The notes: generated by a model from the letters alone, not told the origin. Positions 53,171-63,449 are shown, numbered from the stretch's first letter. The stretch: 64,000 nucleotides of DNA from Methanomicrobium antiquum (GCF_029633915.1 NZ_CP091092.1:1736001-1800000); one strand, 5' to 3'. Numbers and translations: made by a program.

Positions 53171-55198
53171 ATGGGGCAAAATTTAAAACTGGGTCTTATT
53201 CAGTATAGTCTAACAGAAGATGTTTCAAAAAATCTCTTAAAAGCACTCCGGCTTTCAGAGGAGGCCTTATTAAAAGGTGCAAAAATAATATGTCTGCCGG
53301 AGCTTTTCAAACTTCCCTACTTTCCGCAATACGAAGAAAAAAAACCTGATAATTATTCTGAAACAATTCCGGGCAAATCTACGGATGCCTTCTCAGCCCT
53401 GGCAAAAAAATATCATGCAGTTATAATTGTGCCTGTCTTTGAACGCGGGAAAGATGGACGATTCTACAATTCTGCCGCTGTTATTAATTCAGACGGAACT
53501 TTAATGCCCCCATACAGAAAAGTCCACGTACCATACGATCCTTTGTTTTACGAGAAAAATTACTTCTTTCCGGGAGACTCCTACTGCGTTTATGATACAA
53601 CATATGCTAAAATCGGGATTTTAATCTGCTATGATCAGTGGTTCTCTGAACCTGCAAGAATCGAAGCGCTGATGGATGCAGAAATTATCTTTTATCCAAC
53701 TGCCATTGGAAGAATTAAAGGGCTTTTTGGTGATTGTGATAACAATGCCACAAATCCGGCAAAAGATTCAAAAGATTCAAAAAAATATTCCGGGGAAAAT
53801 TTAGAAGAATGCGGAACAATAGAAGGCGACTGGAAATCAGCATGGATTACAGTTCAAAGAGGGCATGCAATATCAAACAGCGTTCACATTGCCGCTGTAA
53901 ACCGAACAGGAACTGAAGGAGAGATCGAATTCTTTGGAGGATCTTTTGTCTGCGATTCATTTGGAAACATAATAAAAGAAGCAGGATGCCATGAAGAGAT
54001 TATATTAGCTGATGTTGATCTTTCCAAAAATAAGGATATAAGAGAAGGATGGGGATTTTTTCGTAACAGAAGGCCTGAAACATACAGCCAAATCACAAAT
54101 CCGGTAGAATTTAAACATCTAAAAGAAGGCTACAATTGCCCGGCAAAAAACAGACATGACACACCAAAAAAACAGGGATACAAAATGCCGGCAGAGTGGG
54201 AGAGGCATACTGCAATATGGCTTTCATGGCCATGCAGTGATGAAACCTTCTTTGAAATGGAGTCTGTTGAAAAATCTTATGCAGAAATTATTAAGGAAAT
54301 TTCAGAGACTGAAAAGGTAAACCTTCTTGTTCAAAACGATTCTGAAAGGGAACGAATAAAGAAATTTTTGATCTCTGAAGGCACAGACATTAAAAATACT
54401 GAGTTTATTGTATCAGAATACGCAGACGTCTGGTTCAGAGATTACGGACCGATATTTGTTGTAAACAGAAATCTGAAAAAATCAGCGGTTGTAAACTGGA
54501 TATTCAACGCCTGGGGAGACAAATACGAAGAGCTGAAACTTGATAATTATATTCCGGAATTTATAGGAAAAAAACTCGACATGGAAGTTTTCAGTCCGGG
54601 AATAGTTCTTGAGGGCGGATCTGTTGATGTGAACGGAAACGGGGCACTTCTGACCACAAAACAATGCCTGTTAAACGAAAACAGAAACCCGCATCTATCA
54701 AAAGAGGAAATTGAGGAATACCTCGATGAATACCTCTGCGCAGACACAATTATCTGGCTTAATCAGGGAATAGAAGGTGATGATACTGACGGGCATATCG
54801 ATGATGTCGCACGGTTTGTATCTGAAGATACTGTCATTTGTGCACTTGAAGATGACAAAGAAGATGAAAATTACAAAAATCTTTTGGAAAACTACGAAAT
54901 TCTTAAAAATTACGGATTTATAACAAAAAATGGTGAGAAAAAAAGGTTTAATATCATTACAGTTCCAATGCCCGGCAGAATCGACTCTGAAATTACTCTT
55001 CCTGCAAGCTATACAAATTTTTATATCGGCAACGGCGTTGTGCTTGTGCCCTTATTTGGTACTGAAAACGATGAAAAAGCCCTTGAGATAATAAAGAATG
55101 CATTTCCAGACCGGAAAGTGAGAGGAATTGACTGCAGAGCAATGGTTTACGGACTTGGAACAATCCACTGTATAAGCCAGCAACAGCCACACATCTGA
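53171..55198 (+). CDS. N-carbamoylputrescine amidase fused to agmatine deiminase
   Basis: A 675-residue bifunctional protein for making putrescine from agmatine. Residues about 1-320 form a nitrilase-fold amidase (AguB-like) with catalytic triad E44 (CLPELF), K117 (YRKVHVPYD) and C153 (ICYDQWF); a hydrophilic insert rich in Asn/Lys lies at about 187-215. Residues about 338-675 form a peptidylarginine-deiminase-fold agmatine deiminase (AguA-like) with WRDYGP-type VWFRDYGPI, LEGGS (E481), DGHIDD (H542) and nucleophile C667 (GLGTIHCISQQQP). The two steps yield N-carbamoylputrescine then putrescine. The order in the polypeptide is reverse of pathway order. Single ORF, no frameshift. Confidence 0.93.
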   Translation: MGQNLKLGLIQYSLTEDVSKNLLKALRLSEEALLKGAKIICLPELFKLPYFPQYEEKKPDNYSETIPGKSTDAFSALAKKYHAVIIVPVFERGKDGRFYNSAAVINSDGTLMPPYRKVHVPYDPLFYEKNYFFPGDSYCVYDTTYAKIGILICYDQWFSEPARIEALMDAEIIFYPTAIGRIKGLFGDCDNNATNPAKDSKDSKKYSGENLEECGTIEGDWKSAWITVQRGHAISNSVHIAAVNRTGTEGEIEFFGGSFVCDSFGNIIKEAGCHEEIILADVDLSKNKDIREGWGFFRNRRPETYSQITNPVEFKHLKEGYNCPAKNRHDTPKKQGYKMPAEWERHTAIWLSWPCSDETFFEMESVEKSYAEIIKEISETEKVNLLVQNDSERERIKKFLISEGTDIKNTEFIVSEYADVWFRDYGPIFVVNRNLKKSAVVNWIFNAWGDKYEELKLDNYIPEFIGKKLDMEVFSPGIVLEGGSVDVNGNGALLTTKQCLLNENRNPHLSKEEIEEYLDEYLCADTIIWLNQGIEGDDTDGHIDDVARFVSEDTVICALEDDKEDENYKNLLENYEILKNYGFITKNGEKKRFNIITVPMPGRIDSEITLPASYTNFYIGNGVVLVPLFGTENDEKALEIIKNAFPDRKVRGIDCRAMVYGLGTIHCISQQQPHI

Positions 55199-55297
55199 TT
55201 TTATAAATATCAGGATTAATTTTACCTTTTGTTTTCATTGAAGCGATTGTTTCATGAATGTTTTATACAAAGACATAGACAAATAAGTCAGGGTATA

Positions 55298-56173
55298 ATG
55301 GAGAAAAAACTAAACTCAGGAAAAGAATCCATAATTTCTTTGACAAAAATAACACTGATTTTATCCCTTCTATTTATTACAGGAAGCTTTTTTTCTGGAT
55401 GTACTGATGTAAAAGAAAAGTCTGATTTAATAAATTCCGGGATTTCATATGAATCAGATGAAAGAGAGATTCTCTATCAGGTTTCGGCAATCGACATTCT
55501 TCTTGCAGGCGGATATGATGGTTTTGTAAGTGTAGGTGAGCTTAAAAAACACGGAGATTGTGGAATCGGGACAGTTGATATGTTAGACGGCGAACTAATA
55601 GCAACCGGGGGTGAATTTTATCAAATAAAAATATCGGGAGATGTAGTTCATCTTTCAGACTCAGATCTCATTCCATTTGCGGCTGTTACTTACTTTGATG
55701 ACGATTATTCTTTTTATTTTGAAAAAACTGACAACATAAACGAGCTTGAAGAGAGTCTTTCAGAGATTATTCCTTCAAAGACACAGTTTTACGCAATAAA
55801 ATCCGAAGGATTTTTTTCATATGTAAAGACACGCTCTGTTCCAAAGCAGGAAAAGCCATATCCACGTCTTTCTGAAGTTGTGAAGAACCAGTCAATATTT
55901 GAATTTGAAAACATAAACGGATCAATAATAGGGCTATGGTCGCCTTCTTTTACAAGCGGTCTGAATGTCTATAAACTTCATATACACTTCATATCAGACG
56001 ATAAAAAATCAGGAGGTCATGTCCTTGATCTTAAATTTGAAAACAATTCAGTATCTCTTGACGAAACAGGAGAATACTATATAAAACTTCCAGAATCAAC
56101 ACTTGGAGGAGAACTAAAAAATCCTGATGATGGACAAAATTTAAGTTACGAACTGGCGATTGTCGAGAAATAG
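55298..56173 (+). CDS. budA: Acetolactate decarboxylase, lipoprotein form
   Basis: A protein of about 291 residues. It has a signal peptide ending in a lipobox (FFSGC, followed by TDVKEK) and an acetolactate decarboxylase domain: LYQVSAIDILLAGGYDG, GDCGIGTVDMLDGELI, GGEFYQI and LHIHFISDDKKSGGHVLD, whose three His bind zinc. The enzyme converts acetolactate to acetoin. The surface location is unusual because acetolactate is cytoplasmic. It follows the agmatine gene by 99 bases on the same strand. Start chosen at ATG 55298; the frame is open upstream without a signal-peptide-like sequence. Confidence 0.85.
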   Translation: MEKKLNSGKESIISLTKITLILSLLFITGSFFSGCTDVKEKSDLINSGISYESDEREILYQVSAIDILLAGGYDGFVSVGELKKHGDCGIGTVDMLDGELIATGGEFYQIKISGDVVHLSDSDLIPFAAVTYFDDDYSFYFEKTDNINELEESLSEIIPSKTQFYAIKSEGFFSYVKTRSVPKQEKPYPRLSEVVKNQSIFEFENINGSIIGLWSPSFTSGLNVYKLHIHFISDDKKSGGHVLDLKFENNSVSLDETGEYYIKLPESTLGGELKNPDDGQNLSYELAIVEK

Positions 56174-56366
56174 ATTCTCAAAAAAAATCTTTTTTATCAT
56201 AATCATATCTTTATTTTGCCAGTTTTTGGATGCCTGGTGATTTTCACTCTCCAGATGACATTTTATCCTTTTGACCGGTGTTTCTATCTAGCATTAGAGC
56301 ATTATAAGGAAGTATAAATCATGCTTTATTCAGGAGGCATTAAAACTAAAAAGTTGGGGATATTTC

Positions 56367-57422
56367 TTGATTTCACTTAGATATTATAGAATTTATGATA
56401 TAGGAAAGGAGATAGATCTTGATCTTTTGGAGAAGAATCTGGCTCTTACATTTTGCACCACAAGGACAAACTTTCTCCGGATTAAGCCCAAATCAATAAT
56501 TCTTGAGAACAAGCCTTTAATTATTAAAACCGACTGCATTGAAGTTGAAAAAGACGGTAAAAAATTTGAGTTTTCTGTTCTTTCAAGAATATATGATATC
56601 GGCGCTTTAAGCCTGTGCTTTATATATGAAAGTCCTGATGGAAATTATGATGAACTTGAAGAACTTGCGTTTTATTTTTCAGAGAATAACATCTTATCAG
56701 ATGATCTCTTCAACAGAACCTTAGATATTCTGGCCGGAAAATTACGCCCTATTTTAAAAGATTTAAACTATGATCCTGATTTCTATGAGGATTATACAAT
56801 ATATGTAAACGATACGGTAGAAATAAAAGGTGATCCTGTAAAACTTCTGATGTGTGAAGATGCGGATTTTTCTTCACATATCCGAAATGAATTTGAAAAA
56901 AATACCTTAAGCTATACAAAAAATGATCTTTCAATAATCTCATGGGATTCAACACTTTTATGCAGTAGCGATACTCCAGGACCGATGGACATTATCGATC
57001 TGATAGAATATGCAAATGTGCAGGTTTTAGAGCTTCGATACTATGACAGGGAACTGAACCGACAGATGGAGAAGATGTATGACGATATCGAACATGCTGA
57101 CAGATCTCCGCCGTTTTTGAAATTACGCCAGTACCATCTGATTATGAACACGTTAATGGAGAGAAGCGCTGAAATTTCAGAGGTTATTGAAAAAGTTCAC
57201 AACTTAATTAAAATAACAGAAGATGTCTATTATGCCAGAGTTTATGAGACAACACTTAAAGTTATCAGAAGCGGGCAGTGGACAGAAAGTGTGAGCAGGA
57301 AGATTGAGACTATTCAGAACAATTATTCAATGCTATCTGATGAGGTCCGAATCCAGCATTCAAATTTTCTGGAATGGATTGTGATAATTCTGATTGCAAT
57401 GGAACTTGTTCTTCTTCTCTAA
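56367..57422 (+). CDS. RMD1/DUF155-like membrane-associated protein
   Basis: A 351-residue protein. The start is TTG 56367, preceded by GGGGAT at good spacing. The body is soluble with mixed alpha/beta content (YRIYDIGKEIDLDLLEKNL; SRIYDIGALSLCFIYE), followed by a long helical region (FLKLRQYHLIMNTLMERSAEI) and a C-terminal TM (LEWIVIILIAMELVLLL). That layout, including the final SNFLEW-TM, matches RMD1/DUF155 proteins. The function in prokaryotes is unknown; eukaryotic relatives are mitochondrial. Confidence 0.78.
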   Translation: MISLRYYRIYDIGKEIDLDLLEKNLALTFCTTRTNFLRIKPKSIILENKPLIIKTDCIEVEKDGKKFEFSVLSRIYDIGALSLCFIYESPDGNYDELEELAFYFSENNILSDDLFNRTLDILAGKLRPILKDLNYDPDFYEDYTIYVNDTVEIKGDPVKLLMCEDADFSSHIRNEFEKNTLSYTKNDLSIISWDSTLLCSSDTPGPMDIIDLIEYANVQVLELRYYDRELNRQMEKMYDDIEHADRSPPFLKLRQYHLIMNTLMERSAEISEVIEKVHNLIKITEDVYYARVYETTLKVIRSGQWTESVSRKIETIQNNYSMLSDEVRIQHSNFLEWIVIILIAMELVLLL

Positions 57423-57563
57423 AAAAAAAGCTTTTATGAAGCCACTTACACCATTAATTTTTTATCCACATTTTTTTATGAAAACCAGATTCGGCCTTCA
57501 GGGTAATTTTTGCATTTTCAGTTTATAGCAAATTAAATATGCAATTAAAAGCCATTTAATCTT

Positions 57564-57773
57564 ATGGCATCTCCAATTCTGGCAGTAATACTGTCTTTTT
57601 TTATCCCAGGCCTTGGTCAGCTTTATACAGGCCAGTTTGTTAAGGCTGTTTTGCTTTTTCTTCTGGCAGTAGTTTTTGCAGGACTTTCTACTATGCTTAT
57701 AGGAATTCCATTCTATCTGATTGTCTGGATTTACAGCATGTATGACGCATTTGTATCTGCTAAAAAGAACTAA
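57564..57773 (+). CDS. TM2-domain-like small membrane protein
   Basis: A 69-residue protein. FFIPGLGQLYTGQFVKAVLLF is typical of TM2/DUF5683-like small membrane proteins (PGxGqfYlGq motif), followed by a second TM (MLIGIPFYLIVWIYSMYDAF). Function unknown. Found widely as single-copy small proteins. Confidence 0.82.
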   Translation: MASPILAVILSFFIPGLGQLYTGQFVKAVLLFLLAVVFAGLSTMLIGIPFYLIVWIYSMYDAFVSAKKN

Positions 57774-58013
57774 ACAAAATCATTAAATCCTTATTTTTAA
57801 GTTTGAACACTGGTATTTCCGGGTATTCTTTTTGTTTTTTATAATTCTTTCAGGTAATTTTAGATATTTATCATAGAATTATCAGATATTTTTGTATTAA
57901 ATCAGGAAATAAAAGCTAAATTAGAAAAATATGAAAATATGAAAATATGAAATAAGAATTTTAACAGATTCGTTTAACTTAATTGAAAATTGTTCAAAAA
58001 AAACAAAAATAAA

Positions 58014-58087
58014 CGGGCCCAAGGGGATTTGAACCCCCGACCACCTGGTTAAAAGCCAGGCGCTCTGCCTAACTGAGCTATAGGCCC
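58014..58087 (-). tRNA. tRNA-Lys (TTT)
   Basis: On the minus strand the acceptor GGGCCTA pairs with TGGGCCC. Anticodon stem CCTGG/CCAGG encloses CTTTTAA with anticodon TTT, and the T-arm is GGGGG-TTCAAAT-CCCCT with one mismatch or wobble. Discriminator G; CCA not encoded. No integrase is nearby. Confidence 0.95.
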
Positions 58088-58646
58088 ATAAAACATCAAT
58101 CCAAAATTTTCAGAATTATATCAAAAGAAACATAATTAATGACTCTTTTCTGAAATCAGGCCTGATATTACAGATACATGTTGCATTTTAAAATAATTAA
58201 ACCTATCTAAACCATACTGACTCATTTTTAATATTTAATACCTTAATAAGGACAATATGAATGATTTCTGATTCTGTATGAATAAAACAGTCCCTCAATT
58301 TGGTCCCATATTTTTTTGAAAAAATTCATAATCATAGAAATTATTATTCTTCAGCATATGATCTGGTTTGAATTAAAAACATTATAAACATACAACTCCT
58401 TGCTCGTATGCAGAAAAATTCTGGTCTCGAACTTCACAGTATCCCTGACACATACATATTTTTCACATCATATATAAACAGAGGTTGCTCCTTTCAAAAG
58501 ATTAAATCTAGTGGGGGTTGTAATACATTTACTGTCACCTAAACATTCCAGGTAAGGGTTAAATTTGCGATATCTAACAAATTGATTTTTCTTTTAGTAA
58601 AATTGTTAATTGAAAAAGTCCATAATTAAATCTCTTTTTTAACAAA

Positions 58647-58657
58647 AAATATAAATA
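58647..58657 (+). promoter_or_regulatory. TATA box of the chemoreceptor-cheW operon
   Basis: AAATATAAATA with an A-rich upstream BRE-like context. Initiation is expected near 58680, just before the inverted repeat. Confidence 0.5.
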
Positions 58658-58683
58658 CATTACAGGCACACTAGCCGTCAGAG

Positions 58684-58720
58684 TATTGTCAAATTTTCAG
58701 TACAAGTACATTTGACAATA
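58684..58720 (+). promoter_or_regulatory. 11-bp inverted repeat in the chemoreceptor leader
   Basis: TATTGTCAAAT at 58684-58694 pairs with ATTTGACAATA at 58710-58720 across 15 bases that contain GTACAAGTAC. It lies between the expected transcription start and the ribosome binding site (AAAGGT). It could be an operator or an mRNA hairpin. Confidence 0.6.
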
Positions 58721-58742
58721 AACAATAAAGGTCGTGGCAAAT

Positions 58743-60989
58743 ATGGATTTAGATTACATGGAAGAAAAATTAAAGGAATTTTTGGATGGCGACAATGAAA
58801 TAACTATTGATGAAAATGATGTTGACAGTGAATATAAAAATCTTTCATCACTTATAAACAAACTCATTACCAAACATAAAAGTACTGAGATGAAATTTGA
58901 TTATTATTTTAATTCAATCTTACGTATTCCAACTCCGGTTTTCATCATGAATGGGAATTTGGAACTGACTGATGTCAACAATGATTTTCTTGAACTTACA
59001 GGTTACAAAAGAGAGCAGCTTCTATCACTGAATCTTAATGACTTTTACAAAGAATTCAGTCTCGAAAAAATCTCAGGAGAAGGCTCAAGAGATGCTCTGG
59101 CAAATAAAAGAAGAACTGCCGGCATATTTTACATGACATTCAAAAATGTCAAAAAAATTATCAATATAGAAATAAATCCTGATTTTGATAGTTCAGGCAA
59201 GCCAGTTAATGTTATAATATCTCTTAATGACATCACGGATATTGAAGATCAAAGAGCCTGGTATAAATCAATTCTTGATGCAATCCCATACCCAGTTCAT
59301 GTAACCGATAATGACATGAAATGGACTTTCATGAATAAAGCCTTTGAATCTTTATTAATAGAAAACAATGAGATAAAGGAGAGAGAATCAGCTTATGGAA
59401 TGCCTTGCAGTACTGCAAACGCAAATATATGTAAAACTGAAAACTGTGGCATATATCAGTTAAGAACCTCAGGCAAGAATGAAACATATTTCGACTGGCA
59501 TGGTGCTGAATGTAAACAGACTACAGCAGCAGTCCTTAACGCTATTGGTGAGACAATAGGATATGTTGAAACTGTGCAGGACTTATCTGAAATTGTAAAA
59601 CCACAGAAATATCTTGAACAGGAACTTGCAAAAGTTGCAGCAGATCTTGAATATATAGCTTCAGGAAGGCCAGAAGAACTAAAATTAAAAGTTGGTGAAG
59701 CAGATGAGACAATTCAGCATATCAGAGAAAAATTCCTTGAAGTAACAGGATCTGTAAGTTCAGTCAATAATACAATAAAAAAACTTACTGATGACATAAT
59801 GTTGCTTGTAAATGCTGGAAAAGAAGGAAGGCTTGAATTCAGAGCGGATCCCTCTAATTATGAGGGTGCATACATTGAGATTGTTAAGAATATGAATAAT
59901 CTCTTAGAGGCAGTGGCAACACCATTAAAAGAAGGAATGGTTGTTTGTGACAGTTATTCCAACGCTGACTTCACAAGAAGATTCTCAGATAGCATACCTG
60001 TTGAGGGAGATTTTCTGGATTTTAAGACATCCATTGATAACATAGGAGTTTCTGTTTCCGAACTCCTTTCTGCAAGTGTTAATGTTACAAATATGATTGT
60101 TTCAAATTCAAATGAGGTCAGCAAAGGAACAGATGAAGTGGCAAAAGCAGCAGAGGGTGTTGCAAACACAAGTCAGACAACTGCAGATCTTACAAGGAGT
60201 TTATTGCAGAATATAGAAAATGTAAACAGGCAGATAGCTGATCTTTCTGCATCAAATGAAGAAATTGCAAGCACATCACAAGAAGTCTTTAACGCCGCAA
60301 ATCATGTTGTTGAAATTGGAAAAGAAGCTAATGTACTAGGGAATGATGCAAATTCTAAAATGAACAATGTCAAGACTATTGCTGAGACAAGTGTAATTGA
60401 GATAAAAGATCTTACAGAAAGAGTAAAGGAAGTTGGCAAGGTAGTCAAGCTCATAAATGACATTGCAAGTCAGATAAATCTTCTGGCACTAAATGCCGCT
60501 ATTGAAGCCGCAAGAGCAGGTGAACACGGACGTGGATTTGCAGTTGTCGCAGGAGAAGTTAAAAATCTTGCAGGAGAAGCAAGGGCCGCAACTGAGTCTA
60601 TTGACAATGTAGTTTCTTTGGTACAATCCAGCAGTGAAAAAACCGCAAAAGCAATAACTGCTGCAAATGATGAAATTGTTGAGGGTGTTGAAAGTGTTAC
60701 AAAGACTATTGAGTCTCTGAACACGATTATTAAAAATGCCGGTCAGGTTTCAAATGATATTGGAGAGATTACAAAAGCAATCGAGGACCAGGCAAATATT
60801 TCAAATAATGTCGTAACAGCGATGGACTCCAGTACAACTCAGACAAAACAGGCTCAAAAACAGGCAGAAGAACTTGCTGCACTTGCAGAAGAGGCAAGCG
60901 CATCTATTGAAGAGATAGGAAGTGCTATGCATGAAGTCAATACGTATGTCGAGAAACTCAAAGATGCAAATTCAAAATTTAAATATTAA
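58743..60989 (+). CDS. Soluble methyl-accepting chemotaxis protein with PAS domains
   Basis: A chemoreceptor of about 748 residues without any TM segment, so it senses inside the cell. It has an N-terminal helix, PAS 1 at about 50-165 ([19 protein letters not shown]), PAS 2 at about 170-285 ([20 protein letters not shown]; Cys-rich [17 protein letters not shown] may bind a metal or haem), a HAMP-like helix region at about 360-450 and an MCP signalling domain at about 470-745. The CheA/CheW-binding hairpin tip lies around [23 protein letters not shown] 58743 has better ribosome site spacing than GTG 58734. cheW follows 15 bases later. Confidence 0.92.
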   Translation: MDLDYMEEKLKEFLDGDNEITIDENDVDSEYKNLSSLINKLITKHKSTEMKFDYYFNSILRIPTPVFIMNGNLELTDVNNDFLELTGYKREQLLSLNLNDFYKEFSLEKISGEGSRDALANKRRTAGIFYMTFKNVKKIINIEINPDFDSSGKPVNVIISLNDITDIEDQRAWYKSILDAIPYPVHVTDNDMKWTFMNKAFESLLIENNEIKERESAYGMPCSTANANICKTENCGIYQLRTSGKNETYFDWHGAECKQTTAAVLNAIGETIGYVETVQDLSEIVKPQKYLEQELAKVAADLEYIASGRPEELKLKVGEADETIQHIREKFLEVTGSVSSVNNTIKKLTDDIMLLVNAGKEGRLEFRADPSNYEGAYIEIVKNMNNLLEAVATPLKEGMVVCDSYSNADFTRRFSDSIPVEGDFLDFKTSIDNIGVSVSELLSASVNVTNMIVSNSNEVSKGTDEVAKAAEGVANTSQTTADLTRSLLQNIENVNRQIADLSASNEEIASTSQEVFNAANHVVEIGKEANVLGNDANSKMNNVKTIAETSVIEIKDLTERVKEVGKVVKLINDIASQINLLALNAAIEAARAGEHGRGFAVVAGEVKNLAGEARAATESIDNVVSLVQSSSEKTAKAITAANDEIVEGVESVTKTIESLNTIIKNAGQVSNDIGEITKAIEDQANISNNVVTAMDSSTTQTKQAQKQAEELAALAEEASASIEEIGSAMHEVNTYVEKLKDANSKFKY

Positions 60990-61004
60990 CATGGAGTGTA
61001 ACAT

Positions 61005-61472
61005 ATGACTACATTTAAGGATGTTGTGCAATTTGAGATCTCTGGCGTCCAATATGCTCTTGATATTCAGATAGCCCGCGAAATAGTGGAGATGATTCCC
61101 ATAACTCCTGTTCCACGGGCACCTGCGCACATTGCAGGAATTATTAATCTCAGAGGTGAAATTACAAACATCTTAAATCTCAATCACCTCATGGGTCTTC
61201 CAACAGATTCAGGTGCTGAAAACAGGAAGATAATTGTTCTAGTTCCCGATGCAGCAAATGGTTCGAATGTTGGTCTCATTGTTGACGATGTCCAAAGTGT
61301 TCTTCAGATATTAGAAGATGATATTGATCAAATGGATAGTTCACTTTCAAAAGAGGCTTATGTCAAAGGAATTATAAAAACAGGGAAGGACAAATCAGGA
61401 AATAAAACACTTATTATCTGGATTGACATTCAAAAAATCATATCGGATATCTTAACAGATTTAGATCACTAA
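61005..61472 (+). CDS. cheW: CheW adaptor protein
   Basis: A 155-residue CheW-like SH3 double barrel. Motifs are FEISGVQYALDIQIAREIVE, VPRAPAHIAGIINLRGEI and VGLIVDDVQSVLQI. It links the adjacent chemoreceptor to CheA, which is not in the window. A GGAGTG ribosome site lies upstream. This small receptor-CheW operon would feed a chemotaxis array encoded elsewhere. Confidence 0.95.
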   Translation: MTTFKDVVQFEISGVQYALDIQIAREIVEMIPITPVPRAPAHIAGIINLRGEITNILNLNHLMGLPTDSGAENRKIIVLVPDAANGSNVGLIVDDVQSVLQILEDDIDQMDSSLSKEAYVKGIIKTGKDKSGNKTLIIWIDIQKIISDILTDLDH

Positions 61473-61522
61473 ATATTTTTAGAAAGATAAGCATTCATTA
61501 ATAATATCAAAATATCTATTTT

Positions 61523-62017
61523 TTAGATTTGAGAATTATATATTGCCATTCCTGTTTTAATATCTGATTTAAACCCGACACTTTCATACATCCGGGTTAC
61601 ATATTCCTCTTTTCTTCCTGTAAGAAGCATTAACTTGTAGCAGTTATTATCCCATGCAAAATTAACTGCATATTTTAGGATTTCTCTGGCATATCCGCAT
61701 TGTCTAAATTCTTTTTTTGTCACGACATTCTCTATTATTCCATACGGTCTTGCATCCCACGTAAGATTTGGAATTATTGACAGAGTACAGGTTGATGCCG
61801 GAATTTTACCTTTGAATAAAATAAAGGGATGCACCCGTTCATCGGATATTATTTCATCCCATACTTCTCTTAATTTAAGATTTGAAGCCGAAAGCTCCAT
61901 ATCATGTAAATCCCGATAAAGTACTTTCATATGATTTAGGCAGGTATAATCCGCCTCTATTATTCTGACAGTAGATTTTTCATAATCATTATTTATTCCG
62001 GCTGATGATATATTCAT
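61523..62017 (-). CDS. GNAT family N-acetyltransferase
   Basis: A 164-residue acetyltransferase with the acetyl-CoA loop VVTKKEFRQCGYAREILKYA and the C-terminal strand-helix NNCYKLMLLTGRKEEYVTRMYESVGF. The substrate is unknown. It is convergent with cheW and lies between the chemotaxis operon and rsgA. Confidence 0.88.
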   Translation of the reverse strand: MNISSAGINNDYEKSTVRIIEADYTCLNHMKVLYRDLHDMELSASNLKLREVWDEIISDERVHPFILFKGKIPASTCTLSIIPNLTWDARPYGIIENVVTKKEFRQCGYAREILKYAVNFAWDNNCYKLMLLTGRKEEYVTRMYESVGFKSDIKTGMAIYNSQI

Positions 62018-62162
62018 TAAAAGTTAATTCTGACTGAACCAATTTTTATATTTTTCTATATAGAATCTGTTTTTTATATAGCAACAATATCGCCTGACAT
62101 ATATTAACCAAATTTCATTACTATTACTATAGAACTGCCATTTGCCACAAAACCCTGGTTTC

Positions 62163-63269
62163 TTATAATTCCCGCATTCGCTTTTTTATATTTTCTATAT
62201 CCCGTGAGGTGGCATTTATTGACTTCCACTTCTTCTTCTCCATCCGGCTAAGTCCTATCTCTGATTTTTCCTGCTCGAATCTTAGCTCACTTTTAAGCTG
62301 AAGATAAGTTTCAAGCCTCTCTTTTGATATATTCCCATCAGAAACAGCCTTTATTACAGCACATCCGGGTTCATTTTTATGCCTGCAGTCTGAAAACCGG
62401 CAGTATTGTGAAAACTCTTTTATATCTGAGAAAGTTTCGCTTAATCCTTCTCCTGAAGTTCCAATACCTACTTCACGAAGACCTGGATTGTCAATCACAA
62501 CACCTCCGCCGCTTAAGAGAAACATCTGCCGGACGGTTGTTTTATGATGCCCCTTCTCATCATATTCACGAACATCACAGGTTTCCTGGACATAGTCTTT
62601 TAAGAGAGTGTTTATAAGGGTTGATTTGCCAACACCGGATGAACCTATAAGAGCGATGGTAATTCCGGGCTTTAGATATGAATCAAGCTGTTTTATTCCG
62701 GTTTTGTTGAGTGCACTTATTGTCAATATAGAAACATCTGTACAAACAGAAGAAATTTTTTCCAAAAGCTCATCGGGTGATTTGGAAAGGTCTGATTTGT
62801 TTATAATTATCACAGGTTTTGCACCGGATGAATAGACAAGTGATAAATATCGCTCAAGCCTTCTGGGATTTAAGTCCTTTCCGGCAGAAGTTACGATAAA
62901 TACAATATCTACGTTTGCTGCTATAATCTGATTCTGCCCCTCATTTTTAGAAACACCTCTGGAAAACTCGGTTTTTCTTGGAAGAATATTTACAATTGTG
63001 TAATTTTCTGTTTCAGACTGGTATAAAATAACAGCAAAATCACCAACAGCAGGACTTTTGCCTGCCTTTTTCAGGGCTCCTGAAATTCCGGCTCTGACAT
63101 ATCCGCCTTTGATATATACTTCATAATGTGTCCTCTGACGGCATGCTACCCTTCCGGCTATGTAATTATTTTTATATGGCGCAAAAGATGATTCAAAATA
63201 CTCATCCCATCCTAAATCAGAAAGAATGATTTTTTTAATTTTTCCCCTGTTAAATTCTGCTTTTTTCAT
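62163..63269 (-). CDS. rsgA: Ribosome-dependent GTPase RsgA
   Basis: A 368-residue circularly permuted GTPase that matures the 30S subunit. In order it has an N-terminal OB domain (about 1-95), G4 NKSD (IIINKSDLS), G5 TISALN, G1 GSSGVGKSTLINTL and G3 DNPGLRE, then a zinc domain CRFSDCRHKNEPGC. The frame is open to 63383, but MKKAEFNRGKIKKI at ATG 63267-63269 is the natural start. RsgA is a bacterial protein found in few archaea, which suggests transfer. The GTP-binding motifs are intact. Confidence 0.92.
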   Translation of the reverse strand: MKKAEFNRGKIKKIILSDLGWDEYFESSFAPYKNNYIAGRVACRQRTHYEVYIKGGYVRAGISGALKKAGKSPAVGDFAVILYQSETENYTIVNILPRKTEFSRGVSKNEGQNQIIAANVDIVFIVTSAGKDLNPRRLERYLSLVYSSGAKPVIIINKSDLSKSPDELLEKISSVCTDVSILTISALNKTGIKQLDSYLKPGITIALIGSSGVGKSTLINTLLKDYVQETCDVREYDEKGHHKTTVRQMFLLSGGGVVIDNPGLREVGIGTSGEGLSETFSDIKEFSQYCRFSDCRHKNEPGCAVIKAVSDGNISKERLETYLQLKSELRFEQEKSEIGLSRMEKKKWKSINATSRDIENIKKRMREL

Positions 63270-63449
63270 TATATGAAAAAAATAGGTCCGGATTGTCAAA
63301 TATTCTTGTGGTCGGAAATATGATTTGGCTTTTTTTTGATACAATTCTAAACTTCCGGGCACTATTATCAAAATATGTTGCAAAAAAAATGATTTTAAAA
63401 TTAAGTTTCAATCAGCACATTCAGGTAAGGCCGCACAAAAATTATGATT

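Larger units (their letters stand above)
58088..58742. other. 655-base region upstream of chemoreceptor
   Basis: No protein gene was found. The left 400 bases show nothing recognisable. The right end holds a TATA box (58647-58657) and a long inverted repeat (58684-58720) in the expected 5' leader of the chemoreceptor gene. Confidence 0.55.

Noticed and set aside
63270-63383. Longer N-terminus of RsgA
   Set aside because: The additional residues are not RsgA-like; ATG 63269 gives the expected start.
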